Shown here piece by piece: positions 1 through 9,596 of a stretch of 64,000 bases of DNA. Both the position numbers and the translations under genes were made by a program. The notes beneath the pieces are model-generated. The model saw nothing but the letters and a program-made list of their open reading frames with translations, was not told the origin of the DNA and did not search any database. Source of the stretch: a bacterium (GTDB lineage: Bacteria; Pseudomonadota; Alphaproteobacteria; Rhodobacterales; Rhodobacteraceae); assembly GCA_016124195.1 (NCBI GenBank), contig WGOE01000006.1, positions 186,001 to 250,000 of the forward strand. Reading direction: 5' to 3'. Each line of letters starts with the position of its first letter. Within the stretch, counting starts at the first letter, position 1.

Positions 1-574
1 GTGCCGGCAGATCGGCGACACTCAGGCGGGCCGGATGCCCTTCGGGAAAGCCCGAAAGCCAGCGCACCAGAACGCCGAGGTAATAGCCAAGGATCGAGGG
101 CCGTGCTGACAGCCAGTCCGGCGCTTCGGTGGCAACCATCCTGTCGATCAGGGCGAAGTGGGATCTGATCGCGGCCCCGGCATGGGTCAGGACGGCCTCG
201 GCGCAGGCCGCGCCCGCGGTGCGTTCAGGATAGAAGGCCTGCAGCAGCGTGGTATGCAGGTAAGACACCGTAAAGAAATACCATTTGAGGAAAGCCGCCC
301 GGTCCGGGCTGTCGGGCGCCGGCGCAAGACCGGGGTGACGGTCGGCCAGATACAAGAGAATCGCCCCGGTTTCGAACATGGGCCCGTGCGGCGTTTCCAT
401 GGCCGGGATCTTGCCCAGGGGTTGCATGGCCCGGTAGGCCGGGCTGTCCAGCCCGCCATTGGCGCGGTCGATCAGCACCTCGGCAAAGGGCGCATCGGTC
501 AGTCGCAGCGCCAGCCGCACGATCATGGCGGCAGAATCAGGGGTGTAGTGCAGCGTGTAAAGCGGTTCGGTCAT
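1..574 (-). CDS. Glutathione S-transferase family protein, C-terminus cut by window edge
   Basis: Translating the minus strand from the ATG at 574 gives a protein starting MTEPLYTLHYTPDSAAMIVR that runs off the left edge after about 191 residues. The N-terminal part is a thioredoxin-like GST domain: it has the cis-proline region (LGKIPAM, about residues 53-59) followed by the ETGAI segment that contacts glutathione in this family. The second, helical domain follows. GSTs conjugate or reduce substrates with glutathione in the cytoplasm; the substrate here cannot be told. It is read away from the EF-hand gene, with about 200 bases between the two starts. Confidence 0.85.
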   Translation of the reverse strand, partial: MTEPLYTLHYTPDSAAMIVRLALRLTDAPFAEVLIDRANGGLDSPAYRAMQPLGKIPAMETPHGPMFETGAILLYLADRHPGLAPAPDSPDRAAFLKWYFFTVSYLHTTLLQAFYPERTAGAACAEAVLTHAGAAIRSHFALIDRMVATEAPDWLSARPSILGYYLGVLVRWLSGFPEGHPARLSVADLPA

Positions 575-773
575 GGTGCGCCTCTTCTCTGGCGCCAGAA
601 TAGGCCGGGGCGCGGTCAAGACGGAACGCAAAACCGACAGCCGCCGCCGGAAAGCGGCCTGATCGTCGAAGTCAGCGCGATTTTCCTTGATCTGTTCCGG
701 CTTTGTTTACCGGGCATTTACCCTCGCTGGTCAAGATGAGGACAACCGAAACACCACCAGAATGGAGGTTCCC

Positions 774-1307
774 ATGCGCCTGATCCCGATCGTTCTTGCC
801 TGTATCCTGCCGCTGACCGCGCAGGCTTCGCCCGTCCTGCCAGAGACTCTCTTGCGCACGATCAAGGCCGATCCGACCGGCTATCTGGACAGCGTGGCCG
901 GGCTGATCGCCTCCTATGGCGGGGCCGATGGCATCACGGCCGAACAGGTCGACGGATCGGTGGCGCTGGCTCGTGCCAAGGCGCGCACCTCGGCCATCAT
1001 CCTGATGATGGGGGCCGATCTGGATGGCGACGGTGCCATCACCCGCGACGAGGTGACAACGACGGAAGCCGCCGCCAGCGCCTCGCTGCGCGCTCGGCTT
1101 GAAAAGGCCTTTCTGACTGCCGATGCGGATGGCGACCAGGTCGTCTCGGCCGAAGAGCTCAGCGATTTCGGTGCAATGGCGGCGATGTCGGCGGTCAGCC
1201 CTGCCCAGATGGCGCAGGCCAAGGTTCTGATGGGCTTCGATGCGAACGGCGATGGAAAGGTCACCCTCAGCGAAGTGCGCGCCGGACTGGCCAGCCTGAT
1301 GTCCTGA
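774..1307 (+). CDS. Secreted EF-hand calcium-binding protein
   Basis: This 177-residue protein has an N-terminal signal peptide (MRLIPIVLACILPLTAQAS, likely cut near residue 18), so it should be periplasmic. Three canonical 12-residue EF-hand loops are visible at about 82-93 (DLDGDGAITRDE), 117-128 (DADGDQVVSAEE) and 156-167 (DANGDGKVTLSE), each with Asp/Asn at the metal positions and Glu at position 12. A fourth, degenerate loop may lie near residue 50 (GGADGITAEQV). The ATG at 774 was chosen over an upstream in-frame start because it follows a GGAGG ribosome-binding site and begins the signal peptide. Calcium binding is expected; its partner or role is unknown. Confidence 0.85.
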   Translation: MRLIPIVLACILPLTAQASPVLPETLLRTIKADPTGYLDSVAGLIASYGGADGITAEQVDGSVALARAKARTSAIILMMGADLDGDGAITRDEVTTTEAAASASLRARLEKAFLTADADGDQVVSAEELSDFGAMAAMSAVSPAQMAQAKVLMGFDANGDGKVTLSEVRAGLASLMS

Positions 1308-1433
1308 TGCTTTGCCGGATGGGGCGGCGGCGACCGCCGGGCACCAGCCAGAAGGCTTGCTATCGGGGGGCCGGATGCCGAATGAAGGCGTCCGCTCTTG
1401 CGCCAAGGCTGCCGCCGCCCCGACTTTCGGCCC

Positions 1434-2768
1434 TCAGGTCAGGACAAAATCTGCGAGCAGCTTGAGGTTGAGCGCCACGATGACGGTGGCGACCAGCCAG
1501 GACAGCGCCCCGAGCCAGCGCGGGGCGGCCAGATCGCCCAGCCTGCCGCGCGAGGTGGTAAAGACCACCAGCGGGATCACCGCGAAGGACAGCTGCAGGC
1601 TCAGGACAACCTGGGTCAGGATCAAAAGCCGCCCGGTGCCCTCGGCGCCGTACAGGATCGTCACGCCGGCCGCGGGCAGGATGGCAATGCCGCGCGTGAT
1701 CAGCCGGCGCAGCCAGGGTTGCAGGCGGATCTGGAGGAAGCCCTCCATCACGGCCTGGCCTGCAAGGGTGGCGGTGACGGTGGAATTCAGCCCGCAGGCC
1801 AGCAGTGCCACTGCAAAGAGCATCGGCGCCACGCCCGCACCCAACAGGGGGCCCAGCAGTCGGTGCGCATCGCTGAGGTCTGACACGTCGGTCTGCCCGC
1901 TCAGGTGAAACGAGGCCGCGGCCAGGATCAGGATTGCAGCATTGATCGACAGGGCGAAAGTCAGCGCCATCGTCGAATCGATGGTGGCAAAGCGCAGCGC
2001 CTCGCGACGGTCCTCCGGCCGGTCGCCCCAGTCGCGGGTCTGCACGATGGCCGAATGCAGATACAGGTTATGCGGCATCACTGTCGCACCCAGAATGCCA
2101 AGGGCGATGTAAAGCATGCCCGGGTCATGCAGGACATCGGTCGTGGGCGCAAAGCCGTGCAAGACCGCCGCCCAATCGGGATGCGCCAGGGCGACCTGGA
2201 TGGCAAAGCACAGGGCGATCAGCCCCAGAAGGGCCACGACAAAGCCTTCCAGCTTGCGAAAGCCGCGGCGCTGCAGCCAGAGGATCAGGAAGACATCCAG
2301 CGCCGTGATCAGCACGCCCAACTCCAGCGGGATGCCGAACAGAAGGTTGAGACCGATGGCCGTGCCGATCACCTCTGCCACGTCGGTCGCGATGATGGCG
2401 ATCTCGGCGGCCAGCCACAGCGGGATCGTCACGATCGGCGGAAAGGCGTCGCGGCAGGCCTGCGCCAGATCGCGCCCAGACCCGATCGCCAGCCGTGCCG
2501 AAAGCGATTGCAGCACGATGGCCATCAGGTTCGACAAAAGCGCCACGAACAGGAGCGCATAGCCGAACTTCGACCCTCCGGCCAGCGAGGTCGCCCAGTT
2601 GCCCGGGTCCATGTACCCCACTGCAACCATGTAGCCCGGCCCAAGAAAGGCCAGGAATCGCTGCCACTTGCTCGCGCCCAGCCGGACAGAGCGGTGCACC
2701 TCTGAGAGGGCGGCCTCGCCACGTGCGGCGCGCCAGACGGATTTGGGTTCGGGTTCGATGAGGCTCAC
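1434..2768 (-). CDS. mntH: Nramp-family divalent metal (Mn2+/Fe2+) transporter
   Basis: A polytopic membrane protein of about 444 residues. It carries the Nramp signature in the first membrane segment ([14 protein letters not shown]; the DPGN motif binds the metal) and the helix-6 [15 protein letters not shown] segment. Proteins of this family bring Mn2+ or Fe2+ into the cell with protons. The start is taken as the GTG at 2768, because upstream residues look non-coding and would cross a Fur-like palindrome at 2789-2803. No clear ribosome-binding site is seen, so the start is uncertain. It is divergent from rpiA. Confidence 0.88.
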   Translation of the reverse strand: MSLIEPEPKSVWRAARGEAALSEVHRSVRLGASKWQRFLAFLGPGYMVAVGYMDPGNWATSLAGGSKFGYALLFVALLSNLMAIVLQSLSARLAIGSGRDLAQACRDAFPPIVTIPLWLAAEIAIIATDVAEVIGTAIGLNLLFGIPLELGVLITALDVFLILWLQRRGFRKLEGFVVALLGLIALCFAIQVALAHPDWAAVLHGFAPTTDVLHDPGMLYIALGILGATVMPHNLYLHSAIVQTRDWGDRPEDRREALRFATIDSTMALTFALSINAAILILAAASFHLSGQTDVSDLSDAHRLLGPLLGAGVAPMLFAVALLACGLNSTVTATLAGQAVMEGFLQIRLQPWLRRLITRGIAILPAAGVTILYGAEGTGRLLILTQVVLSLQLSFAVIPLVVFTTSRGRLGDLAAPRWLGALSWLVATVIVALNLKLLADFVLT

Positions 2769-2788
2769 AGTGCGGCGATGCGTGTAAA

Positions 2789-2803
2789 TGCGACTTATTC
2801 TCA
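2789..2803. promoter_or_regulatory. Candidate Fur/Mur-type operator upstream of mntH
   Basis: TGCGACTTATTCTCA is an imperfect 7-1-7 palindrome (five of seven arm pairs match). This is the layout of Fur-family boxes, including the manganese regulator Mur of alphaproteobacteria. It lies 20 bases upstream of the GTG start of the Nramp transporter. The palindrome is seen; the regulator is inferred from the position and the family of the gene. Confidence 0.5.
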
Positions 2804-2898
2804 ATTTAGGTATGCCGGTGCCCAAGTCAAGCGGCGGTTTCCCCATGGCTCCCGGCCGAGGCTTTGCTATAAGCGGATCTGTCCTGAAGGAGACCGCC

Positions 2899-3687
2899 AT
2901 GCCCGCCGATCTTTCCCCCATCGACAAGGCCAAGTTCGTCGCGGCCAAGCGCGCCGTGGATTATGTGCAGCCCGGCATGAAGGTCGGGCTTGGCACCGGA
3001 TCGACCGCGGCCTGGATGGTGCGCTGCCTGGGCGAGCGGGTCAGGGAGGAGGGGCTGCGCATCGTGGGCGTGCCAACCTCGACCCGGACGGCAGAGCTGG
3101 CGCGCCAGGTCGGCATCACCGTGACATCGCTTGACGATGCAAAATGGCTGGACCTGACCATCGACGGCGCGGACGAGTTCGACCAGAACCTCGCGCTGAT
3201 CAAGGGCGGCGGGGCGGCGCTGTTGCAGGAAAAGATCGTGGCGACCGCCTCGGACCAGATGATCGTCATCGCCGACGCCGCAAAGGAGGTCGCCCAGCTG
3301 GGCGCCTTTCCGCTGCCGGTCGAGGTCATTCCTTTTGGCTGGCAGACCACCAAGGCCCTGATCGAAGAGACGCTCGTGGCGCTTGATGTGCTCAACCGCG
3401 ATGTCTCGTTGCGGATGAACGGCGACCGGCCGCTGCTGACGGACGAGAACAATTACATCGTCGACCTGCATCTGAAGCGGATCGGCAACCCGCGCCAGCT
3501 GGCCCTGGTTCTGAACCAGATCCCCGGCGTGGTTGAAAACGGGCTGTTCATTGATATCTGTGACATTGTGGTGATCGGTCATGCCGACGGTCGGGTGACG
3601 GTGCGCGACATCAACGAGGGCACGCTGACCGATGACCGGATCGAATTTGCGCCGACCGACAATATCTTCGCCGATCTGGGGGACTGA
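2899..3687 (+). CDS. rpiA: Ribose-5-phosphate isomerase A
   Basis: This 262-residue protein interconverts ribose 5-phosphate and ribulose 5-phosphate in the pentose phosphate pathway. Family motifs are clear: [12 protein letters not shown] (phosphate-binding loop), [26 protein letters not shown] split over the active site with the catalytic Asp/Glu, and the VEVIPFG stretch. Length matches the usual RpiA. The ATG at 2899 follows an AAGGAGA ribosome-binding site, so the longer open frame is not used. The gor gene begins two bases after the stop, so the two are cotranscribed, a pairing that joins NADPH-generating sugar flow with NADPH-using glutathione reduction. Confidence 0.95.
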   Translation: MPADLSPIDKAKFVAAKRAVDYVQPGMKVGLGTGSTAAWMVRCLGERVREEGLRIVGVPTSTRTAELARQVGITVTSLDDAKWLDLTIDGADEFDQNLALIKGGGAALLQEKIVATASDQMIVIADAAKEVAQLGAFPLPVEVIPFGWQTTKALIEETLVALDVLNRDVSLRMNGDRPLLTDENNYIVDLHLKRIGNPRQLALVLNQIPGVVENGLFIDICDIVVIGHADGRVTVRDINEGTLTDDRIEFAPTDNIFADLGD

Positions 3688-3689
3688 CC

Positions 3690-5057
3690 TTGTCTTTTGA
3701 CTATGACCTTTTCGTGATCGGCGGCGGCTCTGGCGGGGTGCGCGCGGCGCGGATCGCGGCCGCGGAGGGCGGGGCGAGGGTCGGTCTGGCCGAGGAAAGC
3801 CGGATGGGCGGCACCTGCGTCATCCGCGGCTGCGTCCCGAAAAAGCTGATGGTCAACGCATCGGGCTTCGGCAAGACGCTGGAAGATGCGGCAGCCTTTG
3901 GCTGGCAGGTCAAGGCGGAAGCGTTCGATTGGCCGATGTTCCGCACCAAGCTCGAGGCGGAGCTTGACCGGCTGGAGGCCGCTTATCGCAACACGCTCAA
4001 GAACGCCGGCGTCATCATCCATGACACCCGCGCCGTGGTGCTGGACCCCCATACAGTGCGGCTCGCCACCGGCGAAAGCCTGACCGCCAAGCATATCCTG
4101 ATTGCCACCGGCGGTTGGCCCCATGTGCCCGAGGGTCCGGGGTCCGATCTGGCCGTCACCTCGAACGAGATGTTCCATCTCGACGCGCTGCCCAAGCGCG
4201 TATTGGTGGTGGGCGGCGGCTATATCGCCAGCGAATTCGCCTGCATCCTCAGGGGCTTCGGCGTCGATGTGACGATGTATTACCGCGGCGCCCAGATCCT
4301 GCGCGGCTTTGACGACGAGGCGCGCACCCATGTGGCGGCAGCAATGCAGGCCAATGGCATCACCATCCGCCTTCACACCGAGGCCGCCCGGATGGAGCGC
4401 ACGCCGGACGCCATCCGCGTGACCGCGACCGACGGCCACGTGCAGGACTTCGACCTCGTGCTGTGCGCCACCGGGCGCAGGCCAAATACGGCCGGTCTGG
4501 GGCTCGAAGCGCTGGGCGTTCACCTGGGCAAGCTGGGCGAGATCATCGTGGATGAGTGGAGCCAGACCTCGGTGCCCTCGATCTACGCGGTGGGCGATGT
4601 GACCAACCGGGTCAACCTGACCCCGGTCGCGATCCGCGAAGGCCATGCCTTTGCCGATACGGTGTTTCGCGCGGTGCCGTCCAAGGCCGATCACGCCATG
4701 GTGGCCTCGGCCGTCTTCACCCAGCCGGAACTGGGCGCGGTCGGCATGACGGAGGAAGAGGGCAAGGCGCGCGGCGGGGTCGAGATCTACGCCACGACCT
4801 TCCGCCCGATGAAGACGCTTTTTGCCGGCCGGCCGGACCGGGTGCTGATGAAACTGGTCGTCGATGAGGCAACGCGGCAGGTTCTGGGTTGCCATATCGT
4901 TGGCCCCGAGGCGGACGAAATGATCCAGCTTGCGGCGATCGCCGTGAAAATGGGGGCGACCAAGGAGGATTTCGACCGCACCGTCGCGGTCCATCCCACG
5001 ATGGCGGAAGAACTGGTCACGATGCGCAAACCTGTGCGTCGGCATGGCGCAGTTTGA
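3690..5057 (+). CDS. gor: Glutathione-disulfide reductase
   Basis: A 455-residue flavoprotein disulfide reductase. It shows the FAD-binding GGGSGG (residues 11-16), the redox-active GGTCVIRGCVPKK with Cys43 and Cys48, the NADPH-binding GGGYIASEFACILRGFG split around residue 176, the second FAD motif YAVGDV, and the C-terminal HPTMAEE with catalytic His435. It reduces oxidised glutathione with NADPH in the cytoplasm. The start is a TTG at 3690, two bases after the rpiA stop; translation is probably coupled. Trypanothione reductase or mercuric reductase are less likely given the CVIRGCVPKK type of active site. Confidence 0.94.
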   Translation: MSFDYDLFVIGGGSGGVRAARIAAAEGGARVGLAEESRMGGTCVIRGCVPKKLMVNASGFGKTLEDAAAFGWQVKAEAFDWPMFRTKLEAELDRLEAAYRNTLKNAGVIIHDTRAVVLDPHTVRLATGESLTAKHILIATGGWPHVPEGPGSDLAVTSNEMFHLDALPKRVLVVGGGYIASEFACILRGFGVDVTMYYRGAQILRGFDDEARTHVAAAMQANGITIRLHTEAARMERTPDAIRVTATDGHVQDFDLVLCATGRRPNTAGLGLEALGVHLGKLGEIIVDEWSQTSVPSIYAVGDVTNRVNLTPVAIREGHAFADTVFRAVPSKADHAMVASAVFTQPELGAVGMTEEEGKARGGVEIYATTFRPMKTLFAGRPDRVLMKLVVDEATRQVLGCHIVGPEADEMIQLAAIAVKMGATKEDFDRTVAVHPTMAEELVTMRKPVRRHGAV

Positions 5058-5124
5058 CCGGGTTCACTTGATTTCCGACCGGAAATCACCAGTTTAACCC
5101 CTGGAACATCAGAGAGGATAACCG

Positions 5125-6309
5125 ATGGCAGGTGGGAATGGCCCCTGGGGCGGCGGAAACGGCCCCGAGGACGACAAGGGGCGCAAGGCTGATCCGCGTG
5201 GCAATGACCGGCGTGGAGGCGGCCCGCAAATTCCCGAACTCGACCAGGTGATCCGCAAGGGGCAAGAGCGTCTGCGCGTGATCATGGGGGGCGGCGGCAG
5301 TGGCGGGCGGGGCAATGGCTCGGGCCCGGGTGGCGACGGCAACTGGTTTTTCACCCGGCAGGGCCTGATTTCGGCGGTGATCGCTCTTGGCCTCATCTGG
5401 TCCTATCTGTCCTTCTATCAGGTCAAGCCCGAGGAGAAATCGGTCGAACTGCTGCTGGGCAAGTTCTATCAGGTCAAGAATGACGGTCTGAACCTGGCAC
5501 CCTGGCCCTTCGTTTCGGCGGAAATCGTCAACACCAGCCAGCAGCGCACCACCGATATCGGCACCGGCACCGGGGGTGAGTTGGACAACGGCCTGATGCT
5601 GACCGGCGACCAGAACATCGTGGACATCGAGTTTCAGGTGGTCTGGAACGTGAATGACCCGGCCAAATTTCTCTTCAACCTCAAGGAGCCCGAGGACACG
5701 ATCCGCGCGGTGGCTGAATCCGCCGTGCGCGACATCGTGGCGCGCAGTCAACTGGCGCCTATCCTCAACAAGAACCGCGGCGAGGTTGAGGATGCCCTGA
5801 TGCAGGAAGTGCAATCGACGATGGACAGCTACAACAGCGGCATCACGGTCGTGCGGGTGAACCTGTTGAAGTCGGACGTCCCGGCCGAGGTCGCGGATTC
5901 TTTCCGCGCCGTTCAGGCCGCTCAGCAGGAACGTGACCGCCTGCAAAAGGTTGCGAATGCCTATGCCAACCAGGTGACGGCCGCGGCGCGCGGTCAGGCC
6001 TCGCAGACCGCGCAAGAGGCGCAGGCCTATGCCGCGCAGGTCGTCAATCAGGCCGAGGGCGACGCCAGCCGCTTCCTTTCGGTCTATGCCGAATATGCCA
6101 AGGCGCCCGAGGTCACCCGCAAGCGGATGTATCTTGAGACCATGGAACAGGTCCTCGGCGGGGCCAACAAGGTCATCATGGACGGTCAGGCCAGCACGGG
6201 TGCCGTGCCCTATCTTCCGCTGAACACCCTGTTCAGCACGGCCAAACCCGCAGCTTCGAAGCCGGCCGCGCCCGCCACTGCCACGGCCCCGACCGGAGGG
6301 AACAACTGA
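5125..6309 (+). CDS. hflK: FtsH protease modulator HflK
   Basis: A 394-residue membrane protein of the SPFH (band 7) family. It has a Gly-rich cytoplasmic N-terminus, one membrane segment at about 78-98, the SPFH domain (VVWNVNDPAKFLFNL, AVRDIVARSQLAPIL) and a long Ala/Gln-rich coiled coil at about 270-320. HflK and HflC form the periplasmic cage around the FtsH protease and restrain its attack on membrane proteins. The ATG follows an AGAGGA ribosome-binding site. Its stop overlaps the hflC start by one base (TGATG), so the subunits are translationally coupled. Confidence 0.95.
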   Translation: MAGGNGPWGGGNGPEDDKGRKADPRGNDRRGGGPQIPELDQVIRKGQERLRVIMGGGGSGGRGNGSGPGGDGNWFFTRQGLISAVIALGLIWSYLSFYQVKPEEKSVELLLGKFYQVKNDGLNLAPWPFVSAEIVNTSQQRTTDIGTGTGGELDNGLMLTGDQNIVDIEFQVVWNVNDPAKFLFNLKEPEDTIRAVAESAVRDIVARSQLAPILNKNRGEVEDALMQEVQSTMDSYNSGITVVRVNLLKSDVPAEVADSFRAVQAAQQERDRLQKVANAYANQVTAAARGQASQTAQEAQAYAAQVVNQAEGDASRFLSVYAEYAKAPEVTRKRMYLETMEQVLGGANKVIMDGQASTGAVPYLPLNTLFSTAKPAASKPAAPATATAPTGGNN

Positions 6310-7271
6310 TGAAGATGGTCTATACGCTCCCGGTCCTGGCCATCCTGCTTGCGACGGCGCTGTCCTCGGTCTTCATCGTGGATGTGCGCGAAAAGGTGCT
6401 GGTCCTGCAGTTCGGCGAGGTCAAGCAGGTGGTGGACGAGCCCGGCCTGTACTTCAAGGTGCCCTTCATCCAGGAGGTCTTCCGCTATGATGACCGCATC
6501 TTGGGCCTCGTGACCGATCCGCAGGAATTCACCCTGGGCGACTCCCGCCGGCTGGTGGTGGATGCCTTCGCGCGCTGGCGCATCGTCGATCTGCAGAAAT
6601 TCCGCCGCGCCGTGGGTGTGGGCGGCATCGATGCGGCGCGCGACAACCTGGCCAAGATCGTCAATCCGGAAATCCGCGACGTTCTGGGCGGGGTCTCGTT
6701 GCAGGCCGTGCTGTCCGAAGACCGCGTGGCCCTGATGAACAAGATCCGCGACAATGCCAAGATCAAGGCGGCGACGCTGGGGATCGAGGTCATCGACGTG
6801 CGCCTGACCCGGACCGACCTGCCCAAGCAGAACCTCGAGGCGACCTATTCGCGCATGCAGGCCGAACGCCAGCGCGACGCCACGGACGAAATCGCCCGCG
6901 GCAACGAGGCGGCGCAGACCATCCGCGCCGAGGCTGACCGGCAGGCCGTCGAAACCACCTCCGAGGCCAACAAGCAGGCCGCCATCATCCGCGGTCAGGC
7001 CGATGCCAAACGCTCGGCCATCTATGCCGAGGCCTATGGCAAGGACCCGGAGTTCTTCGCCTTCACCCGCTCGCTTTCGGCCTATGCCACGGCCTTCAAG
7101 CCGGGCAACACGGCCTTCGTGCTGGCGCCCAAGGGCGAGTTCTTCCAATATCTTGGCGCGGAAAGCCCGAACCTGGCTGCCGGACCCTCTGCCGCCGACA
7201 TCGCAGGCACGACGGGGGCCACCGGCAATGGCAGCACGGTGGCGGGCGGCCGCGCCCCCACCTCACCGTAA
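6309..7271 (+). CDS. hflC: FtsH protease modulator HflC
   Basis: A 320-residue SPFH-family partner of HflK. The N-terminus is a signal-anchor (residues 1-23), followed by FIVDVREKVLVLQFGEV, the SPFH core, and the conserved DVRLTRTDLPKQNLEATYSRM segment leading into a coiled coil. The Gly/Ala/Ser/Thr-rich tail after about residue 285 is typical for Rhodobacteraceae versions. Start overlaps the hflK stop. The DegP-like protease follows 150 bases later on the same strand, so all three envelope quality-control genes may be expressed together or from a second promoter in that gap. Confidence 0.95.
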   Translation: MKMVYTLPVLAILLATALSSVFIVDVREKVLVLQFGEVKQVVDEPGLYFKVPFIQEVFRYDDRILGLVTDPQEFTLGDSRRLVVDAFARWRIVDLQKFRRAVGVGGIDAARDNLAKIVNPEIRDVLGGVSLQAVLSEDRVALMNKIRDNAKIKAATLGIEVIDVRLTRTDLPKQNLEATYSRMQAERQRDATDEIARGNEAAQTIRAEADRQAVETTSEANKQAAIIRGQADAKRSAIYAEAYGKDPEFFAFTRSLSAYATAFKPGNTAFVLAPKGEFFQYLGAESPNLAAGPSAADIAGTTGATGNGSTVAGGRAPTSP

Positions 7272-7421
7272 CGGGAAAACCGCTTGCGGCTTTCTCACGC
7301 GGCTTTGAGAGGAAGCGAGGCGGTTTGCATTGCAAATTACGCCCCACGGCGGATGATACGGAGCATCCTAACATCGGTCCCGCAATGCGGCGGGACTTGG
7401 CACATCGAGAGGAGTTCGAAC

Positions 7422-8924
7422 GTGCAAGCGACTGATCCATTCACGAGACTGCCAGCGATCCGCCCCCGTTCGCCAAAGCGCATGCTTATGGCACTGGGCC
7501 TGGGCTTGGCATTGACGGTAAACCCGATGGCATATGTCGGAACGTTCGGGGCCGCGCAGGCCCAGGGCGTTCCTGCAAGCTTTGCCGACCTGGTGCAGAA
7601 ATTCTCGCCCGCGGTGGTGGACATCACGACGTCCTCGATCGTGGCGGCACAGTCGGACGGCCAGATGCAGGTGCCGCCCGGCTCGCCGTTCGAGAAGTTC
7701 TTCAAGGACTTCAACAATCAGAATGGGCAGAGCCAGGACCAGCCGATGCAGCGCTCCGAGGCTTTGGGCTCGGGCTACATCATTTCGGCGGATGGCTACA
7801 TCGTCACCAACAACCACGTCATCGACGGGGCCGACGACATCCAGGTCGAAACCTTCGGCCACAAGACCTTCAAGGCCAAGCTGGTCGGCCGCGATCTGAA
7901 GACCGACGTGGCGCTGTTGAAGGTCGACAGCAAGGACCCCTTGCCCTTCGTCTCGTTCGGCGACAGCAGCAAGATGCGGGTCGGCGACTGGGTCGTGGCG
8001 ATGGGCAACCCGCTGGGGCAGGGCTTCTCGGTTTCGGCCGGGATCATCTCGGCCACGGGGCGCGAGCTCAACGGGACCTATGACAACTTCTTCCAGACCG
8101 ATGCGGCGATCAACAAGGGCAACTCCGGTGGCCCGCTGTTCAACGTGAACGGCGAGGTGATCGGGATGAACACCGCGATCCTGTCGCCCTCGGGCGGGTC
8201 GATCGGCATCGGCTTCTCGATGGCGTCGAACGTGGTCAGCAAGGTCGTCGACCAGCTCAAGCAATATGGCGAAACCCGCCGCGGCTGGCTGGGCGTGCGC
8301 ATCCAGGACGTCAGCCAGGATGTGGCCGATGCCATGGGCCTGGCCGAGGCGAAGGGCGCACTGGTCACCGACGTGCCGGATGGCCCGGGCAAGGACGCCG
8401 GCATCCTGTCCGGCGATGTGATCATCACCTTCAACGGCAAGGACGTGAAGGACAGCAAGGAACTGGTGCGGATCGTGGCCGATGCCCCGATTGGCGATAC
8501 GGTTCCGGTCGTGGTCCTGCGCGCCGGCAAGCCGCATGACCTGAACGTCAAGCTGGGTCGCCGCGAGGATGCCGAGGCGCAATCCCAGCCCGCTGCGCAG
8601 AAGAGCACCGTACCGGATCAGCCCAAGACCAGCGTGATCATGGGCCTGACCCTGCAACCCTTCACCGACGACATGGCCTCTGATCTGGGCATGCAGCCGG
8701 GCGACAAGGGTCTGGTGGTGATGAAAGTCGACGTCGCTTCCGAAGCCTATACCAAGGGTCTGCGCGAAGGCGACGTGATCTCGGAAGCTGGCCAGCAGAA
8801 GATCGCCACGATCCAGGACCTCAAGGACCGCGTGTCCGAGGCCAAGGATGCCGGGCGCAAGTCGCTGCTGCTTCTGGTCCGCACCCAGGGCGATCCGCGC
8901 TTCGTGGCGCTGACGATTAACTGA
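7422..8924 (+). CDS. degP: Do-family periplasmic serine endoprotease (DegP/DegQ-like)
   Basis: A 500-residue HtrA protease. A long signal peptide ends near AAQAQG (about residue 49). The trypsin-like domain shows the triad His132 (TNNHVI), Asp162 (KTDVALL) and Ser235 (GNSGGP). Two PDZ domains follow (RRGWLGVRIQDV from about 287, and GLTLQPFTDDMASDLGM from about 408). It degrades and refolds damaged periplasmic proteins. The GTG at 7422 is preferred: it follows GAGGAG and begins the basic signal peptide, whereas the in-frame extension upstream has no coding character. A strong terminator sits just after the stop. Confidence 0.93.
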   Translation: MQATDPFTRLPAIRPRSPKRMLMALGLGLALTVNPMAYVGTFGAAQAQGVPASFADLVQKFSPAVVDITTSSIVAAQSDGQMQVPPGSPFEKFFKDFNNQNGQSQDQPMQRSEALGSGYIISADGYIVTNNHVIDGADDIQVETFGHKTFKAKLVGRDLKTDVALLKVDSKDPLPFVSFGDSSKMRVGDWVVAMGNPLGQGFSVSAGIISATGRELNGTYDNFFQTDAAINKGNSGGPLFNVNGEVIGMNTAILSPSGGSIGIGFSMASNVVSKVVDQLKQYGETRRGWLGVRIQDVSQDVADAMGLAEAKGALVTDVPDGPGKDAGILSGDVIITFNGKDVKDSKELVRIVADAPIGDTVPVVVLRAGKPHDLNVKLGRREDAEAQSQPAAQKSTVPDQPKTSVIMGLTLQPFTDDMASDLGMQPGDKGLVVMKVDVASEAYTKGLREGDVISEAGQQKIATIQDLKDRVSEAKDAGRKSLLLLVRTQGDPRFVALTIN

Positions 8925-8944
8925 GCCTTCTGACAAAATGACAG

Positions 8945-8976
8945 GGCGGCGGGGTCATACCCGCCGCCTTTTCTAT
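8945..8976 (+). terminator. Rho-independent terminator after degP
   Basis: A perfect 9-base-pair GC stem (GGCGGCGGG at 8945-8953 with CCCGCCGCC at 8960-8968), a GTCATA loop and a TTTTCTATT tail follow the degP stop by about 20 bases. It also lies at the end of the convergent HD-domain gene. Confidence 0.9.
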
Positions 8977-9596
8977 TGGATCTCGGCCAGAAGCCGGTCG
9001 CGAAAGCCCAGCATCCACTGGCTGCGTTCCACCGCCATCCGGCGCCCGGCTGCGGTCTGCATGGTGGCGGCCAGGGTCAGCAGCTTGGTCTGCAGATGGT
9101 CGAGCGAAAAGCGCCGGTCATCCAGCGCGCGGCCCGTGGCAAGCGGGTCATCGGCATCAAAAAGCAGCGCCCCCATGGCGCCCGCCACATGAAACATCCG
9201 CGCGATGCCGATCGCCCCCAGAGCGTCCAACCGGTCGGCATCCTGCAATATCCGCGCCTCGGCCGTTACGGGCGCAATCCCGGCGGAAAAGCTGTGCGCG
9301 GCGATGGCATGATAGACCGCCTCCAGCTTGCCTTCGGCAAAGTCCTGTGCCCTCAGCCAGCGGATGGCGGCCTCGGCCGACAGGACCGAAGCCCGGGCCC
9401 GGTCGGGCGAGGTTCTGGGCAAGTTGACCAGATCGTGAAAAAAGGCCGCAGCCTCCAGCACCTCAAGATCGGCGGGCTCATCGGCTGCGATGCGGCGGCA
9501 GTTGGTCCAGACCCGGCGCAGATGGCCGAGATCATGCGCGCCATCGCTCTGCCCGCCCCAATGGCCCAGTACCGCCGCCTCGTAGCTCGCGCTCAC
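8973..9596 (-). CDS. HD-domain phosphohydrolase
   Basis: This 207-residue protein has the HD superfamily metal ligands in order: His in AHDLGHLRRV (about residue 21), the His-Asp pair in AAFFHDLVN (about 53-54), a further His in YHAIAAHSF, and Asp in ILQDADRLDALG (about 120). Members of this YedJ-like group hydrolyse phosphate esters of unknown natural substrates in the cytoplasm. Its start is a GTG that overlaps the stop of the upstream lipoprotein gene in a GTGA, so the two genes are coupled. Substrate is not predictable. Confidence 0.8.
   Translation of the reverse strand: MSASYEAAVLGHWGGQSDGAHDLGHLRRVWTNCRRIAADEPADLEVLEAAAFFHDLVNLPRTSPDRARASVLSAEAAIRWLRAQDFAEGKLEAVYHAIAAHSFSAGIAPVTAEARILQDADRLDALGAIGIARMFHVAGAMGALLFDADDPLATGRALDDRRFSLDHLQTKLLTLAATMQTAAGRRMAVERSQWMLGFRDRLLAEIQ

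Noticed and set aside
3579-5045. A 488-codon minus-strand open frame opposite gor
   Set aside because: It is fully antisense to a textbook glutathione reductase and is His/Arg/Gly-rich shadow sequence.
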